DNA from: an uncultured Alphaproteobacteria bacterium
Lineage (GTDB): Bacteria > Pseudomonadota > Alphaproteobacteria > Micavibrionales > Micavibrionaceae
Direction of reading: 5' to 3'
Length of the DNA: 15,513 nucleotides
NCBI GenBank assembly: GCA_937124505.1
Contig: CAKZKV010000062.1
Span: 1-15,513 of the forward strand
In this document: one piece after another, positions 1 to 8,637 of the stretch
Layout of the letters: every line of letters begins with the position of its first letter
Numbering within the stretch: position 1 is the stretch's first letter
Made by a program: the position numbers and the translations under genes
The notes under the pieces: generated by a model
Databases searched by the model: none
What the model was told of the DNA's origin: nothing
The model's input: the letters and a program-made list of their open reading frames with translations, nothing else

Positions 1-2062
1 GCAGCAAGTCCGCACCACCAAGCGTATAACCGGAGAGAGCCTGCGCCGCCTGCATGACCTGTTCCTGATAGATCATGATGCCGTAGGTTTCTTCCAGATA
101 TTCTTTCAGAAGCGGATGCATGTAATCCGGTTCTTCTTTCCCGGCCTTCCGGTCGCAATAGGTGGGAATATTGTCCATAGGCCCCGGACGATAAAGAGAC
201 ACAAGCGCGATAATGTCTTCAAATCTGTCCGGCATCACGCGCCGGATGGCGTCTCTCATCCCCGCACTTTCCAACTGAAACACACCAACGGTCTGCCCCT
301 GTGCCATCAGTTCGAATGCTTTCTTGTCATCCATCGGTAACATCAGGTAATCCAGAGGCTCCGCACGATTTTCATTAATCATGTCCATGGCTTTCTGGAT
401 CACCGTCATGGTTTTCAGCCCCAGAAAGTCAAACTTGACCAGCCCGGTTGATTCGACAAATTTCATATTGAACTGCGTCACCGGCATATCGGAGCGTGGA
501 TCGCGGTAAAGCGGCAACAGCTCCGTCAAAGGACGATCCCCGATCACCAGCCCCGCCGCATGTGTGGAGGCATGGCGGTATAACCCCTCCAGTTGTCTGG
601 CGATCTCAATAAGCCCCTGATAATTTTCATCCTTGGCAATTTCACTACGCAAATCCGCATCCTGTTCAATCGCCTGATCCAGCGTCACGGGATTGGCTGG
701 ATTATTCGGGATCATCTTCGCCAGCCGGTCCACATGCATATAGTTCATCTGCAAGACGCGCCCCACATCGCGGATCGTATTGCGCGCCTGCAACTTACCA
801 AAAGTAATGATCTGTGCCACACGGTCATAGCCGTATTTGTCCTGCACGTATTTGATCACCTCATCCCGCCGTTCCTGACAAAAATCAACGTCAAAGTCCG
901 GCATGGACACACGTTCCGGATTGAGAAACCGTTCAAACAGCAAGCCAAAACGGATCGGATCAAGATCGGTAATTTTCAGCGACCACGCCACCAGAGACCC
1001 GGCCCCCGATCCCCGCCCCGGTCCGACCGGAATATTTTGCTCCTTCGCCCACTTAATGAAGTCAGAAACGATCAGGAAGTAACCGGGAAACCCCATCTGT
1101 TCAATGATGCCGAGTTCATATTGCAGTCGCTCATCATATTGCTTTTGAAGATCAGGATCCTGATAATTCTCGACAAAGTTCTCCATCCGCCATTTCAGGC
1201 CTTCTTTTGCCTGATGACGCAGTTCTTCTAACTCATTACGTCCTTCCCCCGTATCAAAGCGGGGTAACAAAGGATTAATTTCCTTTAATAGAAAAGAACA
1301 TCTCTTTGCGATTTGCACCGTATTTCCAACTGCTTCCGGAACATCTTTAAAAAGCTCCTCCATCTCCTCAGCAGATTTAAAGTAATGATCCGGTGTGACC
1401 TTGCGCCGGTCTTCTTCACTGATATAACGCCCCCCGGCAATACACAGCAGGGCGTCATGGGCGCGGTGCATATTGCGGTTCAGAAAAAAACAGTCATTCG
1501 TCGCAACAAGAGGAATATTTTCCTTGTATGCGAACTCAATCAGAGGTCCTTCCACCTGATCTTCATCACGCCATCCATGACGTTGTAATTCAATGTAAAA
1601 ACGGTCTTTGAAGGCCTTTGATATAGACTGAATTGCGGGATGCGACGAGTCCTGCCCTTCCAGAAACAAATTATTCAATGCCCCGTTATATCCACCACTC
1701 AGACAAATTAATCCGTCCGCATACTTAGAAAGATTCTCCAAAGAGGCGTTCGCCAATGCATTGTCTTCGGTCTCAAGGTGTGCGGAACTGACGAGCGCAC
1801 AAAGGTTTTTATATCCCTGCTCATTTTGTACCAGCAACACCAGATGCCCATAATTCTCAATCTGCAACTGACATCCGATAATCGGCTGAATCCCCTCCGC
1901 CGCTGCTGTTTTGGCAAACTCCATCGCCCCGAACAGATTATTCGTGTCCGTAATCGCCACGGCAGGCATATCGCTGGCCTTGCAACGCTTGACCAAATCC
2001 TTGACCTTAATGGCCCCTTCCGCCAACGAATAGGCAGAATGAAGATGCAAATGGATGAACAT
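1..2062 (-). CDS. dnaE: DNA polymerase III subunit alpha, 3' end beyond window
   Basis: Catalytic subunit of the replicative polymerase; it acts in the cytoplasm at the fork with the beta clamp and clamp loader. Translation of the complement from the ATG at 2062 gives about 687 residues open through the window edge, so roughly the last 450-500 residues of a normal ~1150-residue DnaE are missing. The N-terminus (MFIHLHLHSAYSLAEGAI) is the PHP domain start. The polymerase active-site signature PDFDVDF lies near residue 390, with the catalytic pair D391 and D393 matching E. coli D401/D403 of the family. Further recognisable DnaE blocks are GPGRGSGAGSLVAW (before it), ASTHAAGLVIG, KFDFLGLKTMTV and LYRPGPMDNIP. 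No frameshift was seen. It lies 83 nt downstream of lolD on the same strand and is probably co-transcribed with it, although the leader contains a palindromic repeat. Its start has only a weak ribosome-binding site. Identification is certain from sequence. Confidence 0.97.
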   Translation of the reverse strand, partial: MFIHLHLHSAYSLAEGAIKVKDLVKRCKASDMPAVAITDTNNLFGAMEFAKTAAAEGIQPIIGCQLQIENYGHLVLLVQNEQGYKNLCALVSSAHLETEDNALANASLENLSKYADGLICLSGGYNGALNNLFLEGQDSSHPAIQSISKAFKDRFYIELQRHGWRDEDQVEGPLIEFAYKENIPLVATNDCFFLNRNMHRAHDALLCIAGGRYISEEDRRKVTPDHYFKSAEEMEELFKDVPEAVGNTVQIAKRCSFLLKEINPLLPRFDTGEGRNELEELRHQAKEGLKWRMENFVENYQDPDLQKQYDERLQYELGIIEQMGFPGYFLIVSDFIKWAKEQNIPVGPGRGSGAGSLVAWSLKITDLDPIRFGLLFERFLNPERVSMPDFDVDFCQERRDEVIKYVQDKYGYDRVAQIITFGKLQARNTIRDVGRVLQMNYMHVDRLAKMIPNNPANPVTLDQAIEQDADLRSEIAKDENYQGLIEIARQLEGLYRHASTHAAGLVIGDRPLTELLPLYRDPRSDMPVTQFNMKFVESTGLVKFDFLGLKTMTVIQKAMDMINENRAEPLDYLMLPMDDKKAFELMAQGQTVGVFQLESAGMRDAIRRVMPDRFEDIIALVSLYRPGPMDNIPTYCDRKAGKEEPDYMHPLLKEYLEETYGIMIYQEQVMQAAQALSGYTLGGADLL

Positions 2063-2073
2063 GGCTCTACGTT

Positions 2074-2143
2074 ACAAGTTGCAAGTTGCGAGTTGCAAGA
2101 GGGAATATAATATCTTGTCACTCGTAACTGGCATCTCGCGACT
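2074..2143. repeat. Imperfect palindrome of heptamer-like units in the dnaE leader
   Basis: Between the lolD stop and the dnaE start, the plus strand reads ACAAGTTG-CAAGTTG-CGAGTTG-CAAG (2074-2099), then a short AT-rich loop (about 2100-2113), then CTTGTCACTCGTAACT-GGCATCTCGCGACT (2114-2143). The right half is an imperfect reverse complement of the left, so the whole can fold as one long interrupted hairpin. It is built from degenerate CAAGTTG/CGAGTTG units. It has no coding role and sits in the transcript leader of dnaE, where it may act as a structured leader or attenuator, or may simply be a dispersed palindromic repeat. Confidence 0.7.
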
Positions 2144-2145
2144 GT

Positions 2146-2820
2146 TTACTGAATCGTACCGCCCTGAAGAATCAACACCCGATCCATTTTGGCAGCAAGA
2201 TCAAGGTTATGCGTGGCGATAATCGCGCCAATCCCGACTTTGCGCACCAGCCCCAGCATCTCCTGAAAAACAATGTCAGAGGTTTCCGGGTCAAGGTTTC
2301 CGGTTGGTTCGTCCGCCAGAAGCAGGCTGGGAGAATTCGCCAAAGCCCGGCTGATGGCGACGCGCTGCTGCTCCCCCCCGGACAAACGCGCCGGACGGTG
2401 ATGCAGGCGGTGTTGCAGCCCCATACGGCTGAGGATTTTAATCCCGCGCGTCTCGGCAAAATCCTTGTCTTTCCCGGCGATCATTTGCGGAATGACCACG
2501 TTTTCCAAAGCGGTAAATTCAGGCTGCAAATAATGAAACTGGTACACAAAGCCGATCAGCTCCCGGCGGTACAGGGTGCGTTTTTTATCATCCGCCCGCG
2601 TCATATCCTCCCCGCCGATCATGATTTTCCCGGCGGTCGGCGTATCCAGCAATCCCACCATTTGCAGGAACGTCGATTTCCCGGCCCCACTCGGCCCGAC
2701 CAGCGCGACGATCTCCCCCGGCTCCACAGACACATTGATATCATGCAAGACGTTTATAATTTCTCCGCCCTGCGAGAACGTTTTTTTCAGATTACGAATT
2801 TCAAGGAGTTGACTACTCAT
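2146..2820 (-). CDS. lolD: Lipoprotein-releasing system ATP-binding protein LolD
   Basis: ATPase of the LolCDE-type ABC transporter that extracts outer-membrane lipoproteins from the inner membrane and hands them to LolA. The 224-residue length is normal for the family. Visible motifs in order: Walker [10 protein letters not shown] (42-50), Q-loop with Q94 in [11 protein letters not shown] signature LSGGEQQR (146-153), Walker B LLLADEP (166-172, catalytic E171), D-loop GNLDPET and the H-loop histidine H204 in IATHNLDL. The start ATG overlaps the end of the upstream permease gene by 8 nt, which implies translational coupling and fixes the start. The permease is the expected partner. The only realistic alternative would be a MacB/FtsE-like ATPase, which the neighbour argues against. 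Confidence 0.95.
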   Translation of the reverse strand: MSSQLLEIRNLKKTFSQGGEIINVLHDINVSVEPGEIVALVGPSGAGKSTFLQMVGLLDTPTAGKIMIGGEDMTRADDKKRTLYRRELIGFVYQFHYLQPEFTALENVVIPQMIAGKDKDFAETRGIKILSRMGLQHRLHHRPARLSGGEQQRVAISRALANSPSLLLADEPTGNLDPETSDIVFQEMLGLVRKVGIGAIIATHNLDLAAKMDRVLILQGGTIQ

Positions 2821-4069
2821 ACCGCAACGCCTCCACCGGGTCGAGTTTTGCCGCGCGCCAGGCGGGATACAGGGTTGCCAGAATGGAAATCGTAATGGCC
2901 AGGACCACCACGCCTGTCACCTCATGCCACTCTACCTCTGCCGGGAGTTTAGAGAGAAAATAAATCTCATCGGCAAACAATTCAGCGCCGCTCCACCCTT
3001 CGATCCATTCCTTGATCGTGTCAATATTCAGCGCAAAGACAATCCCCAGAACCGCCCCGACCAGTGTGCCGAAAATGCCGATACTCGCCCCCGTCAGCAT
3101 AAAGATTTTCAGCATGGAAGACCGCGCCGCGCCCATGGTGCGCATAATCGCGATGTCCCGCGCCTTGTCCTTCACCAACATGATCATGGAAGAAATGATA
3201 TTAAACGCCGCCACGATAATAATCAGCGTCAGGATCAGGAACATGACGTTGCGCTCCACATCCAGCGCATTGACAAAAGATTTGTTGGATTGCTGCCAGT
3301 CATGCACGTCCGCCTGTCCATAAACACTCTGTTTGATCAGGTCGCGAATGGGCTCGACATGTCCGGGATTGTCAGTCAGAACTTCCAGTTCCGTGACAGC
3401 ATCAGGCATTTGAAACAAAGTTTGCGCGTCCTCCAGCGTAATGAAAACAAAGCCTGCATTATATTCATACATCTCGACATCAAATACCTTGTCTATCTCG
3501 AATGTCTTGGAACGCGGCATGCCGCCAAACGGAGTGGTTTTCATTTTCGGGGAAAGGAGAACCAGAGTATCGCCAATACCGACTCCCAACCGTTCCGCTA
3601 ATTTTATACCGATCGCGATACGTCCTTTTTGTAGGTATTGATCACTGTGATATTGCTCATTCTGAATAATAGAATGGCTGAGAATCGGCTTTGCCCCGAA
3701 ATCCTGTGGCCGCATCCCGCGCACCACCACGCCGGTCGAGATATTATTGGCCGTCAGAAGCGCCTGCGTCTCCAGCAGCGGAAACGCATTTTCAACACCC
3801 GGCAATCCACGGATGTGTTTCGCCATGGCGTCGTAATTCGGCAAGGAAGACCCCGGCACATACACCGTCAAATGACCATTCAGGCCCAGAATACGGCTGA
3901 CCAGTTCCGTACGGAACCCGTTCATCACACTCATGACAATAATCAGGGTTGCCACGCCCAGCAAAATCCCCAGAAAGGAAAAGGTCGCAATGACGGACAC
4001 AAACCCCTCGGCTTTGCGGGCACGCAAATAACGCCAGGCCATCATTCGTTCAAAAGGGGAAAAAAGCAT
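2813..4069 (-). CDS. lolC: Lipoprotein-releasing ABC transporter permease, LolC/LolE family
   Basis: Membrane subunit of the lipoprotein-release transporter; a single permease gene is seen here, so it may work as a homodimer (inference). It has 418 residues, normal for LolC/LolE. The predicted layout is the family's four-helix one: a short cytoplasmic N-terminus with the typical FERMMAWRYLRARKAEGFVS, TM1 about 26-49, a large periplasmic domain about 50-270, then TM2 275-298, TM3 about 320-348 and TM4 383-403, with the conserved ending [19 protein letters not shown]. The cytoplasmic coupling segment KDKARDIAIMRTMGA (300-314) after TM2 is typical. Whether it should be called LolC or LolE cannot be decided from sequence alone. 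The gene overlaps lolD by 8 nt. The start has only a weak purine-rich AAAAAAAGAAC upstream. Confidence 0.93.
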   Translation of the reverse strand: MLFSPFERMMAWRYLRARKAEGFVSVIATFSFLGILLGVATLIIVMSVMNGFRTELVSRILGLNGHLTVYVPGSSLPNYDAMAKHIRGLPGVENAFPLLETQALLTANNISTGVVVRGMRPQDFGAKPILSHSIIQNEQYHSDQYLQKGRIAIGIKLAERLGVGIGDTLVLLSPKMKTTPFGGMPRSKTFEIDKVFDVEMYEYNAGFVFITLEDAQTLFQMPDAVTELEVLTDNPGHVEPIRDLIKQSVYGQADVHDWQQSNKSFVNALDVERNVMFLILTLIIIVAAFNIISSMIMLVKDKARDIAIMRTMGAARSSMLKIFMLTGASIGIFGTLVGAVLGIVFALNIDTIKEWIEGWSGAELFADEIYFLSKLPAEVEWHEVTGVVVLAITISILATLYPAWRAAKLDPVEALRYE

Positions 4070-4104
4070 GTTCTTTTTTTACAGAAGCGGGACGAGTGTT
4101 GCAA

Positions 4105-4144
4105 TCAATAAAAAGGCCGCCTTGCAAGTTATTCAGGCGGCCTT
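4105..4144 (-). terminator. Rho-independent terminator after the RTX gene
   Basis: A perfect 10-bp inverted repeat (AAGGCCGCCT at 4113-4122 and AGGCGGCCTT at 4135-4144) with a 12-nt loop. Read on the minus strand, the stem is followed by TTTTTATT, a good U-tract. It lies 20 nt after the stop of the RTX-type gene, which is transcribed toward it, and 36 nt before the lolC start, so it insulates the lol-dnaE genes from the inserted gene. Confidence 0.85.
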
Positions 4145-4164
4145 CTTTAGAAATTCAAAAATGA

Positions 4165-5178
4165 TCAGGAAAAGATTTCAGATGTATTTGTGAAATCCTG
4201 CAGGAAAACAGCCGCATCGTCATTCACAAAAACCATTGTTCCTGTAAATGTATCAGCCCCCTGAACAACAGTGACTTCTTCAGTTGTCACAACATCGCTC
4301 GGCTGTGTATTCAGCGTCAGAACATCTTCATCAGCAAAGTCAACGATGTGGTCGAAACCGTCTCCTAACTCGTCAAAGCCGTTGCTGGTTGTGTAGATGA
4401 ATTCGTCAGCACCTGCACCGCCTTGCAGCACGTCACCTTGTGCGAGGATGCGATAAAGATCGTCAACATCATCATAAATCACAATGCCACGGTCTTCACC
4501 ACCTGCCAATACATCATTTCCGCCGCCAGTAAAGATTACATCTTCACCTTTGCCGCCAAAGACCGTGTCTTTTGTCAGAATACCGTCATCCGTTCCATAC
4601 ACATCATCGCCGTCACCGAGATGGGCGACAATTGTTGTCAGGCTGCCATCAACATAATTCAGGATAGCGCCGCCGGACAGATCACCGGAATGAACTGTGA
4701 TAATGTCATCCCCGTCGCCTGTATCAATGCGGTGTTCATTTGACCAGGATGCCTTGTTGGTTGCTGTAGATAGCTCAATACGGTCGTCACCCTCGCCCAA
4801 CAGGATATTACTTCTTTTTCCGTTAAAGACTTTTAATTCGACCGTGTCGGTTACGTTTGAGAAATCAATATCAGCATTCACAAAGTTATCTGCGATGAAC
4901 AGCATTGAATTGCTACCTGATGCATAGGCAGAAATATTCTTAACGGCATTCCATTCTTCAACGCCATAGTAATAAGCTTCATCCAAAGATCCCGTATCAG
5001 AATACATACTGGAAACCAACGGATCTTCTCCACCAACAGCACCTCCGGAAACATCCGTAGATGCATTAGACGAACCGATTACATCTCCGCCAAACTCTGA
5101 CTGAAGAACGACACTCTCAACGACATAACGGTCTGCCTGACCATCATTGCCAAAATTCACTATTACAGTATTGGACAT
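4165..5178 (-). CDS. RTX-type calcium-binding repeat protein, probable type I secretion substrate
   Basis: A 337-residue acidic protein with several nonapeptide-like glycine/aspartate repeats: LGEGDDRIEL (127-136), TGDGDDIITV (153-162), LGDGDDVYG (187-195), FGGKGEDVI (207-215), GGGNDVLAGG (218-227) and LQGGAGADEF (251-260). Such repeats form calcium-loaded beta rolls. The C-terminal part resembles the serralysin-type secretion domain (GADEFIY, then DHIVDFADEDVLTL) and ends AVFLQDFTNTSEIFS. It has no N-terminal signal peptide, as expected for type I secretion. The N-terminal ~110 residues show no enzymatic motif that I recognise, so the role (surface layer, adhesin, other) is unknown. The start was set at the ATG at 5178 because AGGAGAG lies 5 nt upstream; a longer frame from 5256 has no such support. 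No ABC/MFP secretion genes are visible nearby. Confidence 0.85.
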   Translation of the reverse strand: MSNTVIVNFGNDGQADRYVVESVVLQSEFGGDVIGSSNASTDVSGGAVGGEDPLVSSMYSDTGSLDEAYYYGVEEWNAVKNISAYASGSNSMLFIADNFVNADIDFSNVTDTVELKVFNGKRSNILLGEGDDRIELSTATNKASWSNEHRIDTGDGDDIITVHSGDLSGGAILNYVDGSLTTIVAHLGDGDDVYGTDDGILTKDTVFGGKGEDVIFTGGGNDVLAGGEDRGIVIYDDVDDLYRILAQGDVLQGGAGADEFIYTTSNGFDELGDGFDHIVDFADEDVLTLNTQPSDVVTTEEVTVVQGADTFTGTMVFVNDDAAVFLQDFTNTSEIFS

Positions 5179-5183
5179 AATTT

Positions 5184-5190
5184 CTCTCCT
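5184..5190 (-). promoter_or_regulatory. Ribosome-binding site setting the RTX gene start
   Basis: On the minus strand AGGAGAG stands 5 nt before the ATG at 5178. This strong Shine-Dalgarno match decides for the shorter N-terminus (MSNTVIVNFG) over the in-frame extension to 5256. Confidence 0.8.
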
Positions 5191-5379
5191 CATTCCATGT
5201 TTTAAAGCAAATACAAACACATAATCTGCTAAGATGAGATTAGGTGGCTTCCACAATAAAACAAGAGCAAAACTTTGCTTACGTCAATTTATTTGTGGAT
5301 AACAAACATGAACGAGATTTTGATTCTGGAAACCATTCCACCTTATTTTTTATTAACCATATATTGTTAGGATTTTTAC

Positions 5380-6468
5380 ATGGATGATCTGCGCAGCAAA
5401 GATGATGAAAAATTCATGGAAGACGCCCAAGAAGACCTGGGCAGGCTGGAAGTCATCCGCAAGACAAAATTGAAAGCTTACAACTTCAGGAAGTCCATAG
5501 GCCTTCCGATAACCGCCCTGCTGGCCCTGCCCACAATATACATTGATTACCTGCTGTTATTTATCTGGCGCGGGTCGGATGATGATGGCGGCTTTGGGCT
5601 AACCTTTGCACTTCTTGGCGCCGCCTGGTGGTGGATTACGCAACCAAAGCGCCAATATGCCAAAGAATACAAACAAAAAATACTTCCGAAAATCGCCAAA
5701 TTATTTGGAGATTTCACCTATCTGCTTGATGGTAAAATAGATATGGCAAAAATGCGCCCATCCAAAATCATTCCCAGCCATAGCAAGTACAAATCCGAAG
5801 ATTACTTTATGGGAACCTTCAAAGGCGTCGATCTGGAGTTTTCAGAGATAGAACTGTCTGAAATGCGCGGCAGCGGCAAAAACAGACGACGCGTTATAAC
5901 CTTCAAAGGCGTTGCCGTTCTTCTGGAAATGAATAGCAAAAAATTTAACGGCCATACCATTCTGGATAAGGATGCCGGCAAAATCTCCGAATGGTTTAAA
6001 GAACGCTCCACTAAAATGAAACGGGCCAATCTGGTCGATCCGGAATTTGAGAAAATGTTTGACGTGTACACCACCGATCAGATGGAAGCGCGCTATCTGA
6101 TTGACCCAATCATGATTGAAAGCCTGAAAGGCCTGAATGAGGAATTCCAGAAATCAAAACCCGGGCGCTTTGATGAAACTGCCGATAAACTCTCCTTCTT
6201 TACCTCTGTTTTGGGACTTGCCAAAGTTGAAAAGGTTCGGGACTACCTGATGCAAAAAGGCGGCAGCATGCGCGCGGCCTTCTTTGAAAACAAAATGTTG
6301 ATCCTCGTGGCCAGCCGCCATAACCATTTTGAGCCGGCTGACCTGCACATTCCGGCCAGCGATCCAGACAGTCTGCTGGAAATGAAACGTGAAATCGGTC
6401 AAATTTTGTCGATTATAGACAAGCTGAGGCTTTATGATCCGCACGAAATCCACGAAAGCGCTGCCTGA
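5380..6468 (+). CDS. DUF3137 family membrane protein
   Basis: A 362-residue protein with a charged cytoplasmic N-terminus (1-40), two hydrophobic segments (about 42-63 and 70-87, the second ending AAWWWITQPKR) and a long soluble C-terminal part. The block VDPEFEKMFDVYTTDQMEARYLIDP is split here over residues 219-243 and is the hallmark of the DUF3137 family, whose molecular function is not known. FKGVAVLLEM (175-184) is a second typical stretch. The gene stands alone on the plus strand: it diverges from the RTX gene across a 201-nt AT-rich gap and ends directly abutting the stop of the convergent FMN reductase gene, with no spacer. A modest TTAGGA lies upstream of the ATG. No enzymatic motif was seen; a membrane-anchored regulatory or structural role would be a guess. 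Confidence 0.85.
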   Translation: MDDLRSKDDEKFMEDAQEDLGRLEVIRKTKLKAYNFRKSIGLPITALLALPTIYIDYLLLFIWRGSDDDGGFGLTFALLGAAWWWITQPKRQYAKEYKQKILPKIAKLFGDFTYLLDGKIDMAKMRPSKIIPSHSKYKSEDYFMGTFKGVDLEFSEIELSEMRGSGKNRRRVITFKGVAVLLEMNSKKFNGHTILDKDAGKISEWFKERSTKMKRANLVDPEFEKMFDVYTTDQMEARYLIDPIMIESLKGLNEEFQKSKPGRFDETADKLSFFTSVLGLAKVEKVRDYLMQKGGSMRAAFFENKMLILVASRHNHFEPADLHIPASDPDSLLEMKREIGQILSIIDKLRLYDPHEIHESAA

Positions 6469-7086
6469 TTACATCCCGAACGGATATTTTTCCTTGATTA
6501 AATCCGGCGTCGTCTCACGCATGGTTTTGAAGGCTTTTGCATAGGCCACCAGACAATCAATGGCATGCGACGTCCGCTCCCGCAGGCTTTGATCATGCCC
6601 TTCCCCGCCTTTGGCATCCAGATCATTCATCATGTCGGCGACATTTCGGACGATCAGATGCTCCGGCGTGTAAACGATCTTTGAATTTTTATAACCGCTA
6701 TGGCGCAGTTCTGAAATCGGGTACGCGCCGTTAATCCCGCCGGAAACGCCCACCAGCATCGCCGGCTTATGCCCTGTGGTCTCCTGCGACCAGTAAAGCA
6801 TGAAATTTTTTAAGCCGCCCGGTACCATCCCGGCCCATTCCGGGGAAATAATCACCAGACCATCTGCCGTGGCCAATTCCTCCATATAGGGCTTTAAATG
6901 TTCCTTCAAAGCAGAGTTTTCCTGCCAGTATGTACTGTCCCACAACGGAATCGGATTTCCGCCCAGATCAACCATACCAACGTCATCCACCTCCGCATGT
7001 TCAAAAAATTGATGCTGGAGATATTTCCCGACTTTATGCGATTGTGAGTCCTGCTGGTGAGACCCGACGATAAGAGTGATTTTCAT
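6469..7086 (-). CDS. NADPH-dependent FMN reductase family protein (flavodoxin fold)
   Basis: A 205-residue probable flavin-dependent oxidoreductase of the NADPH-dependent FMN reductase family, acting in the cytoplasm on quinones, azo compounds or free flavin; the physiological substrate is not evident. Supporting features are the N-terminal beta strand and phosphate-binding loop ITLIVGSHQQDSQSHKV (3-19) and the signature SPEWAGMVPGGLKNFMLYWS (81-100), which corresponds to the family's PEYN.S.PG.LKN..DW region and packs near the flavin ring. VGVSGGINGA (112-121) is the next loop near the cofactor. It begins 30 nt after the proS stop on the same strand and is therefore probably the second gene of a proS operon. 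It meets the DUF3137 gene tail to tail with no gap. Confidence 0.85.
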   Translation of the reverse strand: MKITLIVGSHQQDSQSHKVGKYLQHQFFEHAEVDDVGMVDLGGNPIPLWDSTYWQENSALKEHLKPYMEELATADGLVIISPEWAGMVPGGLKNFMLYWSQETTGHKPAMLVGVSGGINGAYPISELRHSGYKNSKIVYTPEHLIVRNVADMMNDLDAKGGEGHDQSLRERTSHAIDCLVAYAKAFKTMRETTPDLIKEKYPFGM

Positions 7087-7116
7087 TCCTGTTTTGCCTT
7101 TTTGTTGGTATTTGAT

Positions 7117-8430
7117 CTAAAAGATAGACACAATTTCACTCAAAGCAACTTCTCTTTTCTCGCCCGTCTTCCGGTTCTTTATCTCAGCAACATTATTCTT
7201 AAGTCCCTTTGGTCCGATCACGATTTGCCAGGGCAGTCCGATCAGATCCATATCCGCGAATTTCTCCCCCGCCCCGCTGTTGCGATCATCATAAAGAACA
7301 TCTTTCCCGGCGGCCTGAAGCTGCTGGTAAATATCCTTGCATGCTTTATCACATGCCTCATCGCCAACGCGCAGGTTAATCAACCCGACATCAAACGGCG
7401 CGATTTCCTCCGGCCAGATAATCCCGCTCTCATCATGACTGGCTTCGATAATCCCGCCCACCAGACGCGAAACGCCAATGCCGTAAGAGCCTCCATACCA
7501 AGGAACAAGCTCTCCTTTTTCATTCTGGATACGGCTGTTCATGGAATCTGAGTATTTGCTATCATAATAGAAAATATGCCCGATCTCGATCCCACGGGTT
7601 TCCACCAGTTCTTCCGCTGGAATGCTACAAGTTGCCGGGTCATGAATATCTTCTGTGGCCGCATAGATCTCAGTCAGGCCGTCACAATATTTTTGCAGTG
7701 CCTCCGTATCGTCATAAGATACACCGGGCGCGGCCATATCTTTTTCCATCCAGTCCTTATGAGCAAAGACCTTGCTTTCCCCGTTTTTACCGAGCAAGAT
7801 AAATTCATGCGACAGCTTGCCGCCAATCGGCCCGGTTTCCGCCTGCATCGGGATGGCCTTCACACCCATCCGCGCAAAGGTGCGTACATAAGCCAATAAC
7901 ATCTTCTGGTAGGAAATCTGCGCCAGTTCCGGTGTCAGATCAAAAGAATAGGCATCTTTCATCAGGAATTCCCGCCCGCGCATCACACCAAAGCGGGGGC
8001 GTACCTCGTCCCGGAATTTCCACTGGATGTGATAGAGAATTTTCGGCAGTTCCTTATAGGAATAAATATAGGAACGGAAGATGTCCGTAATCATTTCTTC
8101 ATTGGTCGGCCCGTAAAGCATATCGCGATCATGACGATCCTTGATTCGCAACATTTCCTTGCCATAAGCATCTGTACGACCGGACTCCCGCCATAACTCC
8201 TCCGGCTGAATAGTCGGCATCAAAACTTCCAAAGCCCCGGCCTTGTTCTGTTCCTCCCGAACAATGTTTTCAATCTTTTTCAGGACTTTCAGACCTAAAG
8301 GTAACCACGCATAAATCCCGGCGGAAGTTTGTTTCATCATCCCAGCGCGTAGCATGTAACGGTGAGAAACAATCTCCGCTTCTTTCGGGTTTTCTTTCAG
8401 GGTGGGGATAAAATAATCTGATCTTTTCAT
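7117..8430 (-). CDS. proS: Prolyl-tRNA synthetase, short alphaproteobacterial type
   Basis: Charges tRNA-Pro with proline in the cytoplasm. It has 437 residues; this is the short bacterial form that lacks the editing insertion found in the ~570-residue enzymes. Class II motifs are visible: the motif 1 region ([21 protein letters not shown], split at residues 26-46), motif 2 with [17 protein letters not shown] (139-155) followed by LMKDAYSF, and motif 3 [13 protein letters not shown] (314-326). The anticodon-binding domain occupies about 340-437 ([10 protein letters not shown] ... [19 protein letters not shown]). The start is placed at the ATG at 8430 because [22 protein letters not shown] is the family's normal N-terminus; the frame stays open to 8574, but that part overlaps a palindromic repeat. 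The editing-free form suggests reliance on a separate YbaK/ProX deacylase (inference). Confidence 0.96.
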   Translation of the reverse strand: MKRSDYFIPTLKENPKEAEIVSHRYMLRAGMMKQTSAGIYAWLPLGLKVLKKIENIVREEQNKAGALEVLMPTIQPEELWRESGRTDAYGKEMLRIKDRHDRDMLYGPTNEEMITDIFRSYIYSYKELPKILYHIQWKFRDEVRPRFGVMRGREFLMKDAYSFDLTPELAQISYQKMLLAYVRTFARMGVKAIPMQAETGPIGGKLSHEFILLGKNGESKVFAHKDWMEKDMAAPGVSYDDTEALQKYCDGLTEIYAATEDIHDPATCSIPAEELVETRGIEIGHIFYYDSKYSDSMNSRIQNEKGELVPWYGGSYGIGVSRLVGGIIEASHDESGIIWPEEIAPFDVGLINLRVGDEACDKACKDIYQQLQAAGKDVLYDDRNSGAGEKFADMDLIGLPWQIVIGPKGLKNNVAEIKNRKTGEKREVALSEIVSIF

Positions 8431-8543
8431 ATGTTTCTTCTTCAAAATGTAAGAAGAAACCTTAGAAAATCTTTGGCAACCTGTCCATAAATATATGGCC
8501 GTCATCCCGGAAGCTATGTCGAATTTTGAAAAGCACTTGTTTT

Positions 8544-8627
8544 GTCCTCCTGAGCCGCAGGCGAAGGATATCATGGAATTTTTTAGATCCTTCGCTTTCA
8601 GCGCTCCGCGCTTTCGCTCAGGATGAC
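8544..8627. repeat. 84-nt palindromic repeat element (GTCATCCTGAGC family)
   Basis: Nested inverted repeats: outer arms GTCCTCCTGAGC (8544-8555) and GCTCAGGATGAC (8616-8627), one mismatch; inner arms GCGAAGGAT (8561-8569) and ATCCTTCGC (8587-8595); and a small extra hairpin AGCGC/GCGCT in the right half. The whole can form one long stem. It lies between the small exported-protein gene and proS. It looks like a dispersed palindromic element (GTCATCCTGAGCG...GAAGGATCT type). A further half-site, GTCATCCCGGAAGC, starts near 8503 and could be the remnant of a second copy. Confidence 0.75.
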
Positions 8628-8637
8628 AATTACTACT

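Noticed and set aside
593..1231. Long plus-strand open frame of 212 codons opposite dnaE
   Set aside because: It lies wholly antisense to the continuous, motif-rich DnaE reading frame and its translation looks like a shadow (histidine/isoleucine/arginine-rich, no motif).
2209..2895. Plus-strand open frame of 228 codons opposite lolD
   Set aside because: Antisense shadow of lolD and the lolC end; no domain or signal, and LolD is fully supported on the other strand.
5179..5256. N-terminal extension of the RTX protein by 26 codons
   Set aside because: AGGAGAG is well spaced for the ATG at 5178; the extension has no ribosome-binding site and unrelated composition.
8431..8574. N-terminal extension of prolyl-tRNA synthetase by 48 codons
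   Set aside because: ProRS normally begins at [13 protein letters not shown]; the extension runs into the palindromic repeat and has no family match.
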